Shown: piece after piece, positions 11,191 through 22,851 of the stretch
Numbering within the stretch: the stretch's first letter is position 1
Layout of the letters: each line of letters opens with the position of its first letter
Assembly: GCF_027943255.1 (NCBI RefSeq)
Contig: NC_072893.1
Location: forward strand, 56,080,001 to 56,144,000
Reading direction: 5' to 3'
DNA length: 64,000 nt
Source: Anastrepha obliqua
Lineage: Eukaryota; Arthropoda; Insecta; Diptera; Tephritidae
Program-made: the position numbers and the translations under genes
The notes under the pieces: generated by a model
Told to the model about the DNA's origin: nothing
The model's database searches: none
What the model saw: the letters and a program-made list of their open reading frames with translations, nothing else

Positions 11191-12429
11191 TTTAATTTTT
11201 ATTGTAGAAGTAAATTATTTTTTAATGTTTGACTTAATTTGTTTTGAAACAAAGTTAAGTTTCTGTAATTTATGTAATTAAAGTTACCAAAGTTATATTA
11301 AAAGTTATTTTTTGTAACTCCTCCCCTTCCCAAATTGGCCGCACGTTCCGCCACTGCTAATGATGTTATTACGAAAATAATGAATATGTCGGAAGATTAA
11401 GCAGACGAGGCTGACGAATGGGAAATGCCAGCTAAAGCAAAACAAAAACTAACAAGTGGAAGTAGAAGACGAGGCACATAATTTGCATGCAACTCGCAAT
11501 TATCTACGCCAAAATAATTACCAACATTTTTCCACGTCACCAGCCAAACGAAACCAAAAGCGTAAAATAAAACAAAAAAAAAAAAAAAAACAAAACGCAC
11601 GAAGGAGGACGCCATGGAAGTAGAAGTAGAACGGAAGGGAGAAAATTTGTACAATAAGATTCAGTAGGAGCAAAACAAGTGGAGAGACGATAAAACTAGT
11701 GGAATTGAGAACAGAAACAAATAATACAAGCAAATTCGAAACACAAGACAGCTACAAGCGCGTAGAGCAGTATTTATCAAAGGGGTGGAGTGTAGATGAA
11801 ACGTAAATGAAACTACTGTAGACAGATAAATTTATTTTGGTTAAATAGCTAGCTTAGGGAATGAACAGTGAATGGACGTAGATATGTAAGCAAAATGTAA
11901 ATTTTAGATGCGATGCAGTACCGAAGACAGCAATCTGTATAAGATGGCTACGGTGAATAACAAATGAATCAAATGTTGGATATTTATGTAGGTGTATTGG
12001 TGAGCAGAGTTGATTTATCCGTTAGTCAGGTAAGTCTCGTTAGATAGTGGTTAGGTGTAAATGTGCAGAAGGCAGCACCTATGAATTCGTTTTTAGGGCA
12101 TGCAATAAATCTGTGGTCACAAGCAGTAAGCGCCCAAGCCGAAAATTATGTTTTCTAGGAAAAGCACTTTATGCAGTTACATTTGTATGGCATGCAGAAG
12201 ATATATTTAATTTTTAACGCAGGTAGGTTTACGTAAATATATATAGGTTTTAGTAGAATTCGGTAGGCGCTCATTGCTTGTGGCCACATAGATTAGGTAC
12301 AACTAAGACTATGCGGAAAAAAGTTATACAGATCATAACTATACGACATACAATGAACCGAATGCAAAAGTGTGGCCAACATCAAACAGATAATCTGTTT
12401 GAACGAACCAGCTGATTTGCTGACATAAT
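11191..12429. other. Non-coding stretch
   Basis: An A-rich run occurs at about 11571-11591. The minus-strand open frames at 11397-11733 are Phe/Leu-rich translations of A-rich DNA and show no motif. No element ends were recognised. Confidence 0.5.
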
Positions 12430-13560
12430 AGAGGATATTACAGCGATTTGTTTACAAAAGAAGTTGGCAAAAAATGCGGGCTCAAGCCCCAGGTCGTACT
12501 TTTGATGCACAACGTTATGGATTCGCCACTTTTAACGTATGGATGCCAGGTTTGATGGGAAGTTTTTGGAAGGACTGCAATATCACTAAACTGGGGAGGG
12601 CACAAAAGACTGCATGTTTTGGCATCACTGGAGCATGTAGAAATTGCCCGAGTCCTGTTCTGAATTTCGTTTTGCACTTACTTCTCATCGGCTTTTACGT
12701 TATTCCCAACGCAGCTCAAAATGCAGTCAGGTTAAAAGAGGCAATCTCTCAAGGGGCATGGTACCATTTTGAGGCAGTCAACATCGTATTTCTCTGAACT
12801 TCGGACAGAGCTATAAGCAGGATTAAAATAAGGAAAAAATATGTACCGAAGCTGGTACCTGTGTCTTCACTGATGACTCCATGCAATCTAGAGTCGGAGC
12901 AGTGGTTTTCTCTAAATCAGCAATATTATCTATTTCCTTAAAACTGCCGAATACTGCCAAGGTTTTTGAGGCAGACGTCTTTGCTATCCTGCAGCCATGC
13001 AAAATGCTTAGCGAGAAAGATATAAATATTTTTTCCCATAATCAAGGCGCGATCAAGGCTCTGATGACACCATGGTGCAGATCCAAACTCGTCAACTCCT
13101 GTTAGGAGGAAATCAAATCTCTTGGGTGAGCAGGTAACATTTCTCTTATCTGGGCTTCAGGACATAAGAGCACAGGGGGAAATAAAATTTCTAAAGAGCT
13201 TACCAGGAAGGGATCGACTCAATTAGTCTCAGATGCCTCCTACCCGGTCATCGGAATCCCCATGACTGTTGTTAAAGGGGAATTGCACAACTCCTTTCTC
13301 CGGAATGCGCAGAAGTAGTGGTGCTCCATTTCTTCATGAGCTATTTTGGAAAGCCTTTGGCACCAATACAATAAACGGAGAGAGGACTCGGAAAGTTCTG
13401 AGGGCTCCCCGCTATTCAATTTACAAGCCCAAACTGGGCATCCCAACCCAGATCCCATCAACCTTCTACATTACATCAACAGGTCTGGTTGACTGAATAT
13501 ATCTGCCCGTGGAGGTCTCAAAATGGTATCAAAGCTTTAGTGATAATTCAACTATTTCAC
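12430..13560 (+). pseudogene. Non-LTR retrotransposon remnant: RT end, RNase H, C-terminal domain
   Basis: Domains read in order. At about 12560-12790 is the RT C-terminal region (AQKTACFGITGACRNCPSPVL, resembling the family pattern of basic-x-A-C-L-x-I-T-G-A-x-R-T-T-P). At about 12860-13105 is RNase H (FTDDSMQSRVGAVVFS, VFEADVFAIL, FSHNQGAIKAL). Near 13150 is IWASGHKSTGGNKIS, the decayed WVPGH block. At about 13260-13490 is a C-terminal stretch related to the copies at 57123-57950 and 50190-50935. Several stops and shifts are present. The family appears distinct from the (CCTAA)-ended copies, but both belong to RNase H-bearing non-LTR elements. Confidence 0.75.
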
Positions 13561-13924
13561 CAACCAACCTACAATAGAGGTCGGCAAAAACTGAGATTGC
13601 GTTGGTCATATATGGAAAAATCAACGCTAGATAAGGTTAGAGGTCTTGTAATAACCCTTGTTCCCTAAAATAAATTGGAGCTCAAAAAAAATTTTGTCAT
13701 ATTCATAATATTCCTGGTCCTGTGATCTCCAAGTTCCTGATACTTAAAGAGGCCTCCTCTTTCCCTACTTTTGTAGAATTTATTCCAAGGTGCGCCAAAT
13801 CAGACAGTGATGAAAATTTAGAATTTCCGGATATTTAAGACGGCGAAATAAAATAAATGGTAGGCCTGGAAACTCAAGTGACTGTTAATGTGCCAGCGTT
13901 GATCGCAATTTGGCTAACAAAACG
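13561..13924. other. Non-coding spacer
   Basis: Nothing recognised. It may include the 3' UTR of the preceding retroelement; no simple-repeat tail was found. Confidence 0.5.
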
Positions 13925-14262
13925 AAAGAATCGATAAAAAATTGTAAATCTATATACAATTCATAAATGAAATTAAATAAATCGATAGGTGAAATAAAAA
14001 CCGATAATAAAACTTAAAAATTACCAATTAGAATTTACAAGACTACCATAGAATAAAAATAAAATCACCGATAGTTTAGGTAAACATAAGTCGATAATAA
14101 AAATGTAGAAATCGATACAAAAATTTAAGAAATGATAAATAAATTATAAATCGAAAATGAAAACTTTAAAATCGATAACTGAAATAAAGAAATTTGTGAC
14201 AATACAAATCTACGAAAATGCATTATCGATAAAAATGATTAGAAAATCGATAACTAAAGGTT
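13925..14262. repeat. Degenerate tandem repeat of about 21 bp containing CGATA
   Basis: CGATA cores occur at about 13933, 13982, 14003, 14071, 14092, 14113, 14172, 14226 and 14247. Adjacent cores are repeatedly 21 bp apart and the larger gaps are near multiples of that spacing. Units look like AAATCGATAANNAAATAAAA. No coding potential is evident. The TATCGATA-like core resembles the binding site of Drosophila DREF/BEAF, but function here is not shown. Confidence 0.6.
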
Positions 14263-14329
14263 GATCAGATTAATAGATTTTTTCTGACAGCACACGCGAA
14301 AAGTGCTCACCGCGCGCTTAGGCTAAATT

Positions 14330-14945
14330 ATGGATTCCGCAATTAGATTAATGACTACGTCAGTAATCAAAACTGTCGTATTTAGGCTGAAGTGCAACCC
14401 AAAGCCATTCAAGAACAGTCATTAGATTTATTGAAAACAACATTTCGGTGCGGTCTATAGGCTGGAATCAACGACCCTTATTTCTTTAAAGACGAGGCTG
14501 ACGCTACTGAACAGTGAGTGGCGGATGCTATCGGGCTATGATAAATTACTTTTTGATGCCGAACGAACGGTGAATTAAAGCCTGTGAGCTCCACAACATT
14601 TGGTCCCAGTAAGACGGCCATTGCAGCTACTTGCCATACAGCCAGTGAAACAATGGATTTACTGTGTCGTCGTTTCGGTGAGCGATTTATCGTCTCGGAC
14701 CAGTGGATTGGCCACCAAGAACGTGTGATATCCCACCTTAGGACTTTTATTTGTGGAGTATGTAGGGTTTAAATGCTTTGTGGATAAATTTGCTTCGATT
14801 CAGGCATTGGTAGCCAATATTACTAAAGTCATTCACGAGACTAAGACCGAAGTCCTCCAGTCAGTCCTTCAAAATTAGTGTTTACTGATGGCTGAACTAC
14901 GGCATAGTTGCGTCCTGCATTTGAAAGGACTGTCCTTAAAAAATA
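14330..14945 (+). pseudogene. Tc1/mariner-superfamily transposase remnant (DUF4817-type group)
   Basis: Frame-shifting translation gives, in order, NDYVSNQNCRI, NPKAIQEQ, YFFKDEADAT, then ATCHTASETMDLLCRRFGERFI (14630-14690, the family block Q-D-G-A-T-x-H-T-A). VDKFASIQALVANITKVIHE then TEVLQSVLQN follow near 14790-14880. These are the middle and C-terminal blocks of transposases with a DUF4817-like N-terminal helix-turn-helix. Multiple stops make it a pseudogene. Similar relics lie at 27225-27420, 46112-46440 and 60905-61735. Confidence 0.75.
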
Positions 14946-15074
14946 GATGTCATGAATTGTTATAAACAAAAGTAAGTAATAAAGATTACCAATCAATTTG
15001 AATTTTCGTTTTATTTCAATTTAAAATAATTAGTTCTGAATTGATCAAGTTTTATATAGCACCTTTTGTTGGGT

Positions 15075-15362
15075 ATTTGGCAGTTGGGTGCTTGGAAGCC
15101 GAGTTCTTCATTCTATGTGTAGTGTAAGTCTTAATGTTGTTTCACAAAATAGAAGCACCTATAGTTTTCCGCCGGCAGATGATTTTTGTTAAGAGGCGCT
15201 TTTTCAGGACCGCAATACACTCGGTGGTTTCCCATTGGCTGCAAGCAACGACTGCTAGTAGAAAGCCTTTTACTATCGTTTGGTTTAAAGTGCACAAGAT
15301 TTCGAGCCCAGGCACTTCTGAATAGCAGTGACGCTACAACCCATTCGGCTGCGGTGGTTACC
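15075..15362 (-). mobile_element. tRNA-headed SINE, minus strand
   Basis: Read on the minus strand, a tRNA-like head starts near 15360 with an A-box-like GCAGCCGAATGGGTTG. A B-box-like GGGCTCGAAATC lies at 15298-15309. Then come GAGTGTATTGCGGTCCTGAA and AACAACATTAAGACTTACAC, shared with the SINE at 57955-58232. It is a polymerase III-type SINE, non-coding and mobilised in trans. The apparent open frames on both strands are chance. Confidence 0.7.
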
Positions 15363-17649
15363 ATTTCCTTAAGGTTGCTTCAAATAATCGTTATGCAATG
15401 CAGTTATAACACCTTAGTGCTCCAAAACGCCTGAGTATAAAAACTATGTGTGGCTGCATAAACAGGTTGTTGTAATGCTTGTAGGCATAACCTCTTCGTC
15501 TCGCTTGTGGTTTACCATATCTACTTCCTTTTTTTTTTAAGCATTATAGAACCGACACACATCTGCCCGTTTGTACGTTTACATCCTCACTACATGCACG
15601 ATTGCATGTGCTTGCATTGCACTTAAAAAATTACACAATTTTCCCTCGTAATTATCTTTTTCTGTAACAGTGCGGTTCACAAGCGAGACGACGGCTGCTG
15701 CACAAGCAAATATGCAGATATTCGCTGGCATTTAATAGCGCTCGAGCAATCGTGCAGACAAAATATATGTATGACCTAACAGTAGACCTGCTGACTGACT
15801 TGTTGGCTGGCACTTGCTGTTGTGGCCACATGCACACATTTGTGCCAAAAAATTGCTTAGCATATTTGCTGTTGCGCTTACTGTTGCTGTTGCCGATGAC
15901 GTTGTCATTGTTGCTCTTGCTTTTGCATGTTCTCACTTGATTTTGTTCTTGTTGCTGCTGAGCTGGCTGGTGCTGTTAATGTTGATCGTGCCGCTGCTGT
16001 TCACATATTCACCCTTTCCCATTGTCCCTTTGTTGCGCAGCGCCAATGGTAAAGGTCAGATAGGCTGGCATAGTGTATTGTGTGCCAGCAACTAGCGGTG
16101 CTTAATTTACAACAATGCTGAACAAACAAGGGCACCATTTCGACTGTAAGGCGTTGCAATAAAATATGCAAAGCAACGGTTGTTGTTTATGTTGCTAATA
16201 ATGTTGTTGTTATTGCTCACATCATTATGCAGGCAAACAAATAAACAAGCAACCAACAACTGCATACAACAATGAAAAGGACGGAGATATATGTATGTAC
16301 GTATGTTGTTGTATATATGCTTGTGCAAGTATAAAAACAAAGCAATAAGCGAAGTTATCCACCACAGCCAGGGTCTTGGCTACATCAGCAATAACCGGCA
16401 TCAGCCAAACGCTGCTGTGGCGTAAATTATGATTTGGCAACAGCCCTCTTCCTTCATCCGTTGGACATGCGCTATTTATAGCCTTATGAAAAGCTTTCTT
16501 CTGGCATTTCTCCTGCGACTGCACTTTAATGTGTTTTACTGTTTTACTTGTTAAATTTGTGGTTAAACAGTAGTAGCGTTTGGAAAATATTTTTTAGTCA
16601 CTTGGCCAGTCAAAGCGAACGGCTCAGTTGCTTGCGGTCATATTAATTATTTGCAACATCTGTTTTTAGGGTTTCTTGTAAAGAAACGTTCTGTTTGGTA
16701 GGTAATAAAGATATCAATAAAGACAAAGAGACAGGCAAACAAGACAAGTGGCTAAGACACTTGTGGGTTTGAAATGTGGCGACCAGGGCGTATGAGTGAT
16801 ATTTACGAAGAAATTCCTTTACGTTTGGCTTTGCAGAAGGCGAATAGGCTAAAAAGTTTTGTAAGCGCGCACATTGGCAATTGTTAGAGTGTAAGTGTGT
16901 TGCTACGTTTCACCGCGTTTTGCTCAACTTGTGCACATTCACGATTAATGAAAGGGAAAACGGTTGCTTGAACTGACAAAATGGGGCATGCTAATGACGG
17001 CTATCAGTGGAGGGACAGATGACACAATTCGCATTGTTGCCAAATGGTTAATGGCTGGGAAAATATGTGAGCGTATTTAAGCAATTGCTCTAAATTTTCT
17101 AAATTTGCATACACACACATATACACATGATATCAAAGGATAGCCAAAGCATTTTAATCCAATTCAACTGAATGGATTTAGAAAAAAATTAAAGAGTGTT
17201 ACGACATTCGAGAAACATGATTTCTTGTTGATAAACGTAATTTTTTTTTTTGTTTTTTTGTCAAATGTCTAATTTTTGTTTTTAATTTTCCCTTAGCAGC
17301 CTATGAAAAAAAAGACCAAAAAAAAAAATTGTTTGCCTCACTCGCAGAAAATGCGTTTTTTCAAATCTAATCCACAGGCCATTGTGAACACTGTTTATAA
17401 TAAATAAAAATGAGTTTCGCCACAATATCACACCCAGCTTATGCCGCTTTTTTTAAATTTTGCTGTTATTTATTACTGCATATATTGTTATCAATAACTA
17501 AATAGATAAATACTCCATTTCAATAAATCGACCCATCCTTATTGGAAAACCAGTTTATGGTGCATTAGTTTTAAATTTTAAACCAGTTGGAGTGGAAGAC
17601 GCATACCGTTAGGAGGAAGACCCGAGATATGAGTTTTGAATTAAAAGTT
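15363..17649. other. Non-coding DNA with (TTGCTG)-like low-complexity patches
   Basis: The stretch 15840-16010 is rich in GTTGCT/GCTGTT triplets and gives Leu-rich frames in several registers, which signals low complexity rather than a protein. CA and ATGTATGT-type patches occur near 16290-16315. No gene or element was recognised. Confidence 0.6.
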
Positions 17650-17652
17650 TAA

Positions 17653-18184
17653 AATTTTAAGTCTTTGGCATGCATGACACATCGAAGACATGTCATGCAT
17701 GATGTTATCGGGCATCGAAAATCGTGCAAATAAGCAAATTAAGCATATGAAACACTTTCTTTTATAAAATGCACTAACCTATATTTATTCTGAAAATTTA
17801 TTTAACAGCATTATTATGCTCAATTCATATTTACAGCTTGCACTTTTTGACAATGAAAATATATCTGATATTAATTCATTCACTTGTAAATATGCAAATA
17901 AAAATTGTATGCTCCTTGCAAAACTAAAAATTTCAAGTTTTTGACATGCATGACACATCGAAGACATGTCATGCATGATGTCATCGGTCATCGAAAATCG
18001 TGCAAATAAGCAAATTAAGCATATAAAACTCTTTCTTTTATTAAATGCTCTCACTTATATTTGTTTCGAAAATTTCTTTAAGGGCATACTCATGCACAAT
18101 TTATATATTTATATAGCTATTGTTGACAATGAAAAGGTATCTAACATTAATTAACTTGTAAATATGCAAATAAAAATTTTATGC
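17653..18184. repeat. Tandem duplication, 276-bp period, each copy with a hairpin
   Basis: Copy 1 runs from about 17653 to 17911 and copy 2 from about 17929 to 18184, aligned throughout. Shared blocks include GACACATCGAAGACATGT, ATCGAAAATCGTGCAAATAA, GCAAATTAAGCATAT and CTTGTAAATATGCAAATAAA. Each copy contains the 33-base inverted repeat CATGCATGACA, 11-nt loop, TGTCATGCATG (17669-17701 and 17945-17977), a perfect 11-bp stem preserved in both. No coding frame is conserved between copies. Confidence 0.85.
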
Positions 18185-18199
18185 CATCTTCAAAGCTAA

Positions 18200-20080
18200 A
18201 TTAATTTCCGTCTCTATATTTGAAACACTACATAGCATGCCTACAAATGCAAATATGTGCTATTATGACCCAATATTTCTATTGTACGTATAAATTTGCA
18301 TGTAACAAAACCAATTTTACAAGCAAATATAACTTAAAAGTTTCTGACAAACGATTTAAAGATGTCGAAAGTTGAAAGAGCAAGCAATAAAACCAGCAAG
18401 CTAATACCACTGGTTACGTAAATAAATACTCATAGAACTAGCACATAAAAGAAATTAAAATACTACATGGAATATATTTTAAAGCAGTCGCAAGCTGACA
18501 AAAGAGCAGCCGCAAACAATTTAACTACTATACAACTTTACATTTTTATAGGGTACATTGTAACAAATTTTTTCGATAGACAGCAAAGAGCACACAACTT
18601 TTGTCATGTAAGTTAGCCAAAGTGGCTTTGTAACGCAAGTGGGCACACACACACACATACACCAATAGAAATATGCTTGGTTGATATATATTTTATTAAC
18701 CGACTCTAGTAGAACGAGTATTTAAAAGCAAATTGTTGTAGGCGGAAATGGTTAGGTTTAAATGTACATATATCCGCATGTATGTATTTTTGTTGGATGC
18801 GGCAGTTCGCATAGAGTTTTGCCAGAACAACGAAGGAGCTTGTAGACAACTGGCAAGTTGTAAGGCAGCAAAAGTTTGTTCGGAGCAGAGAAGTGATTTC
18901 GAGCCAACGAAGAACAGCGTAAAACGGAGAATTCGCAATGGATGACGAACGCGAAGTTGGAGGAAATATTACATTGCAAGCTAACGATGAAAATCGTGAT
19001 ATATTTATAAATAAAAAATAACTATGAAGAACATATTGGAAGCTATTTGAGCATGTAAAATATTTGATGTTGCTTTTTGCCAACTTTTTTATTACACACA
19101 GCCAGCTATTCAGGGCTTGGCATCACAACAAGAGACTTAAGAAGCAAATAATAAAAACATCACAAATTGACGAGTTTTTACTATTTATTTATTTACTATT
19201 TCGCTGAGCTTAAAGACGAAAATTGCTATAATACAGGGTGACGCAAAATAATTTACTCTATGAAAAGATTTATAAGTTTTCCAAATGACGTCGTAAGCCA
19301 ACCATATTTCACACTTGTGAACTAAATAGCTGCAGTACACAAACAGACAATCAATAGAGTGCGTAAAGATCAAAATAAAGATTTCTATCACTCAAAATAT
19401 TTTTTTTTTTTAATTAGTAAAAAAGTTATGCAAAAATAAAAAATAATTTTGTGCCACCAATTTTTCTAGTTTTAGTTTATTGCTTGCGATGCTATTCATA
19501 TTTTTATTTTTGTTATCTGTATGAAATATTGTACTTTTTAAAAAATACGTACACTTGTTTTAATGATAAAAGTGTTTTATTCAAATAAGAAAGTCGTAAG
19601 TAAATCAATAAAAAAAAAGAAATTTCAGAACTAGTTAACTTTAACATTTTTCTTTCAACGAACAGCTCTTTTGAGCGAACAAATGTTGCCTGCCTTCGCA
19701 AGTGTGATTTTCACCGTTAGCATAACATTTTATGTTAGGCCGACGAAATTCGTGTGATAAGTAACAGATTTCCACTAAAAATTTTACTGTGGCTAAGAGC
19801 TTTGGTAAGTATCGGAAATATCAAGCATTTCTAATGCAGTGGAGTAAATTCATTAACCCAAACAGCTGGTGCTTTTGCAGAAACTCGAGCATCTAACACC
19901 AAAAACGCGAGAAAAAAGTGTAAATATCTTAGAAGGAGAAGAACATGCCAAGGACTTATAGAAAGGCACCATAGCGTTTTACTAAGAGAAATGGAAAGAA
20001 AATTTATTCATTTTAAAAGTAACCTTAAATTTCATTCTAATATTTGTAGATATGTTCCAAAACTGATTGTTTCATATGCA
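18200..20080. other. Non-coding DNA, nothing recognised
   Basis: AT-rich sequence with chance open frames only. A (CA) patch is at about 18647-18661. No transposon ends or domains were recognised. Confidence 0.5.
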
Positions 20081-20081
20081 G

Positions 20082-20368
20082 GCAGAATACGAGTACTTGA
20101 AGAAGGCCGATGCTGCGCAACCTAGCAGATGCCGACACCACATGGAGCAGCGCAAAACCAACAGTCCAGAACTGTGTACGCTAGAGGGGTCTTGTCGAGA
20201 CTCTATGCCCTCGAGCAGAGTGAAGAAGGAGAAACAAAATTGTGAGCAGTTAAAAATCAAATGCGAGAATGAATCAAACTCTGCGAAAACACTCCGTAAT
20301 ATTCATTCCAATCAAATTAACCATTCCAATTTGACGTTTACTAAAAATATGACACAATTTAAAAGAAG
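20082..20368 (+). other. Possible internal host exon (unidentified)
   Basis: An open stretch of 287 bases is bounded by an acceptor-like TTTCATATGCAG (ending 20081) and a donor-like AAG|GTAAAT (from 20369). The frame is open throughout and the peptide is hydrophilic (for example EYEYLKKADAAQPSRCRHH and RVKKEKQNCEQLKIKCEN). Base composition is less AT-skewed than the surroundings. No domain is recognised and no neighbouring exon was found, so chance cannot be excluded. The long minus-strand frame at 20312-20974 overlaps its end but looks spurious. Confidence 0.25.
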
Positions 20369-20379
20369 GTAAATATTTT

Positions 20380-21860
20380 TATGCAAATACATGCACATAC
20401 GTGTGCCTGTGGCCTGTGTGCTCACTGTCTGGCGTTTGCAAAGCATCTCTGCTGCGCACTGGCAAAGTAAAGTAATTGGACTAAAATCATTGCCAACTAA
20501 TTTTGACCGAAATTGACAGCAGTCGTGGCACAAACAAATATTGTTGACATAAATACAATAGAAAAAAAAAACAAAAATATCAAACATAAAAACGCAGTGC
20601 ATTAAAAAAACGGCTGGAGCAACGGAGGACAAGAAAAAAATTAGAGCAAAAACTGCGCACATAGGAAAATTGGAATAAAATTGCACCACCATAATTTGGC
20701 CGTAGGTATATCGAGCAGCAACAACAGCACCCGCGCTAAGTTGATGAGAAGTTGAGTGGCAGCAGAGAGTAATAAAAAAAGAACACACAAAAAAAAGAAA
20801 CGTTGGAAATTGGCATTGAAGTTGGCAGAGAGCGTAAAAGCTTGTTTGCGAAGGCAAAAACTTTGCCAATTTCGAACAAGAAATTTCAGCGCGCAGCAAA
20901 CAATGAATAGCTTTACATTGCCATCTATAAATGCAAGCAAATACACTTGCGTTGGGAGAGTAGGTATCCTGCAATCGAAAACATTTCAGTTCATGAGCTG
21001 GTGTTGGATGGCGAAAGTCAATTGAACACGCGAGTGACTACATTCGTACTAGTTGCTAACTCACCAATGTGAAGTATAGTATATGGAAAATAAATATTCT
21101 TGTAGATATTACTTTGAATAGGAATATTGCGAACGTTAAGGATGCATGCAAGGAGGCTTGGGCGAATATGTATGGGATCGCTCATCTGCTTATCTTTGCA
21201 CATTATGGACCTGGCATAAAGATGCCTCAGAGACTGACTAGTTGAGTACTGGTATAATTTTGTTTTATATACAGACAATGAACACTCCAAAAAAGAATAG
21301 TTGCTCTCATTGAAAAGAGGTGGAAGATGAACTACTCCAGCTGGCATGAAATTTGGTTTTACGGAAGCTCAGAGATAGTAGGCTTCACTGCAGGGTAAGT
21401 GTCTGCGCTGGTATATATACTTCTACTTATACATGTGTGTGTGTGTACGCGCGTGTTACTACCAACTACGTTTTGGCTTATTTGCATGCGTGCTTGCCAG
21501 AGTCTGTTTGACTTGCATAATCAACATATGTGGCGCACGATTCGAGGCTAATTAACAGTGGAGCAGATTTAAGCAAAGCATGGATATAAAATGTATGTAA
21601 TCAGCAAGTTGCAAGCAAATTAAGTGGATCGTAGTTGGAAGCAAGGAAGCATAAATGCAGATACGTAAGAAAATCAGGAGTTAAGGTCGTAAAGTAATTA
21701 CGAAAAAATCCGGTATTTAATAAGTAGATATGTGAAAAAGTTTGCAAGGCTCATTAACAATGCACACCTGGGATAAAAAATAATGAGAGCAAATGTTATT
21801 AGAATAGAGTGATCTTTGGCGCATAAATGCATGTACGAAAGTAAGTAGATTAATTTTGCT
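20380..21860. other. Non-coding DNA
   Basis: The A-rich plus strand gives a 220-codon Cys/Phe-rich minus-strand frame at 20312-20974 without any motif. A short TG tract lies at about 21437-21447. Nothing else was recognised. Confidence 0.5.
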
Positions 21861-21861
21861 T

Positions 21862-21995
21862 TGCTGCTCAAAGTCGGCTTAAAACTGTAGATATCTCCAA
21901 TTGTGATACAACGTCAAGACGCACATCACAAATTCGAGGAGGTGCTCGGCCAAACCCCTGACAGAAGTGTAGGCGACAATTATTTTTATTATACG
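21862..21995 (+). mobile_element. SINE body fragment
   Basis: It shares AGTCGGCTTAAAACTGTAG, the AACGTCAAGACGCACATCAC block, GGAGGTGCTCGGCCAAACCCC and the end AGTGTAGGCGACAATTAT with the SINE bodies at 11030 and 57955. The head is missing (5' truncation). Confidence 0.7.
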
Positions 21996-22298
21996 TTTTT
22001 GGCCCCAGCATTCCTGATTAATCCATAACTCTGACTCGCAGTCATTAAAACAGTGACTTACCCGTGAAAGAAGGAGATCATTTTCAAGATGAATGGAGGC
22101 AACATATTTTATTAAATAAATAAACATTTTAAATTTAAAAAAATAAATTAAATTTCTGTATTTTGAAAAGCGAAATGCATTGATGACATGTCTCGCGTGA
22201 TGACCGCAAATTCCAAACATTTAGAATGCAATAAAGATTTGGTTTAAGGGAATTTTAGTAAATATAAAAAATATGAAAATTTTTGTTGTCTGTACTCA

Positions 22299-22851
22299 AT
22301 GATCAAAAAGTACCGAGAATGTTTAATTAAAACGCACCGCGCACGTGGGAAGCAGTCCATATTTTTCCTTATGCTGGTAGTCAGTAAAGTCAATAAAGAC
22401 TATTATTTACCCGTCTTGAAGCGTTTGGTAGATGCTGTACATCGCAAGGGGCGGAAATGTGGGCAAACAACTCTTGGATTTTGCATGACGATAACCCGCC
22501 ATCGAAACGAGCCCAAATTGTGCTGGATTATTTGACCAACCACCAAGTAAATTCCATCATGCAAGCACCGTATTCACCTCATATGGCCCCGTGCGACTTC
22601 TTTTTGTTTCCAAGGTGAAGTTATCACTTCGTGGAAGGAGATTTCAGTCGATAGAGGAGATCAAAGATAATGCGACGAAGGAGCTGAAGACCATTTCTTC
22701 GTCGCCCTACCAGGGGTGCATGGAGGACTGGGTTAAACGTTGGCACATGCGTGTTGCTTTAGACGGGTCATATTTTGAAGGAAATAAAATAAATTTGCAT
22801 GAAATTTAACTTTGTTTTAGTTTATTTGAAGATTCCCGGTACTTTCTTGCG
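22299..22851 (+). mobile_element. Internally deleted mariner element
   Basis: The left terminus ATGATCAAAAAGTACCGAGAA (22299) and the right terminus TTCCCGGTACTTTCTTG (near 22833-22849) are inverted and match the termini of the copy at 53590-54144. Between them only the C-terminal half of the transposase remains. Blocks include NKDYYLPVLKRLVDAV (22391 on), HDDNPPSKRAQIVLDYLTNHQV (22488 on, frame-shifted), an Ala/Pro block near 22569 and GRRFQSIEEIKDNATKEL (22636-22690). The DNA-binding half is gone and the frame is broken. It is non-autonomous. Confidence 0.8.

Noticed and set aside
13269..13496. Independent small gene at 13.3 kb
   Set aside because: The residues align with the C-terminal domain of the non-LTR copies at 50.2 and 57.6 kb, so it is part of a retroelement relic.
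15752..16095. Leucine-rich open frames in several overlapping registers
   Set aside because: Produced by GTTGCT/GCTGTT low-complexity DNA; multiple registers being open at once argues against a gene.
17669..17977. CRISPR-like direct repeats with spacers
   Set aside because: Only two repeats, 276 bases apart, in eukaryotic DNA; the intervening sequence is itself duplicated, so this is a tandem duplication.
20312..20974. 220-codon minus-strand open frame, the longest of its kind outside transposons
   Set aside because: Cys/Phe/Ile-rich composition expected from the complement of an A-rich strand, no domain or motif, no signal or membrane pattern that makes sense as a whole, and overlap with a more plausible plus-strand exon.
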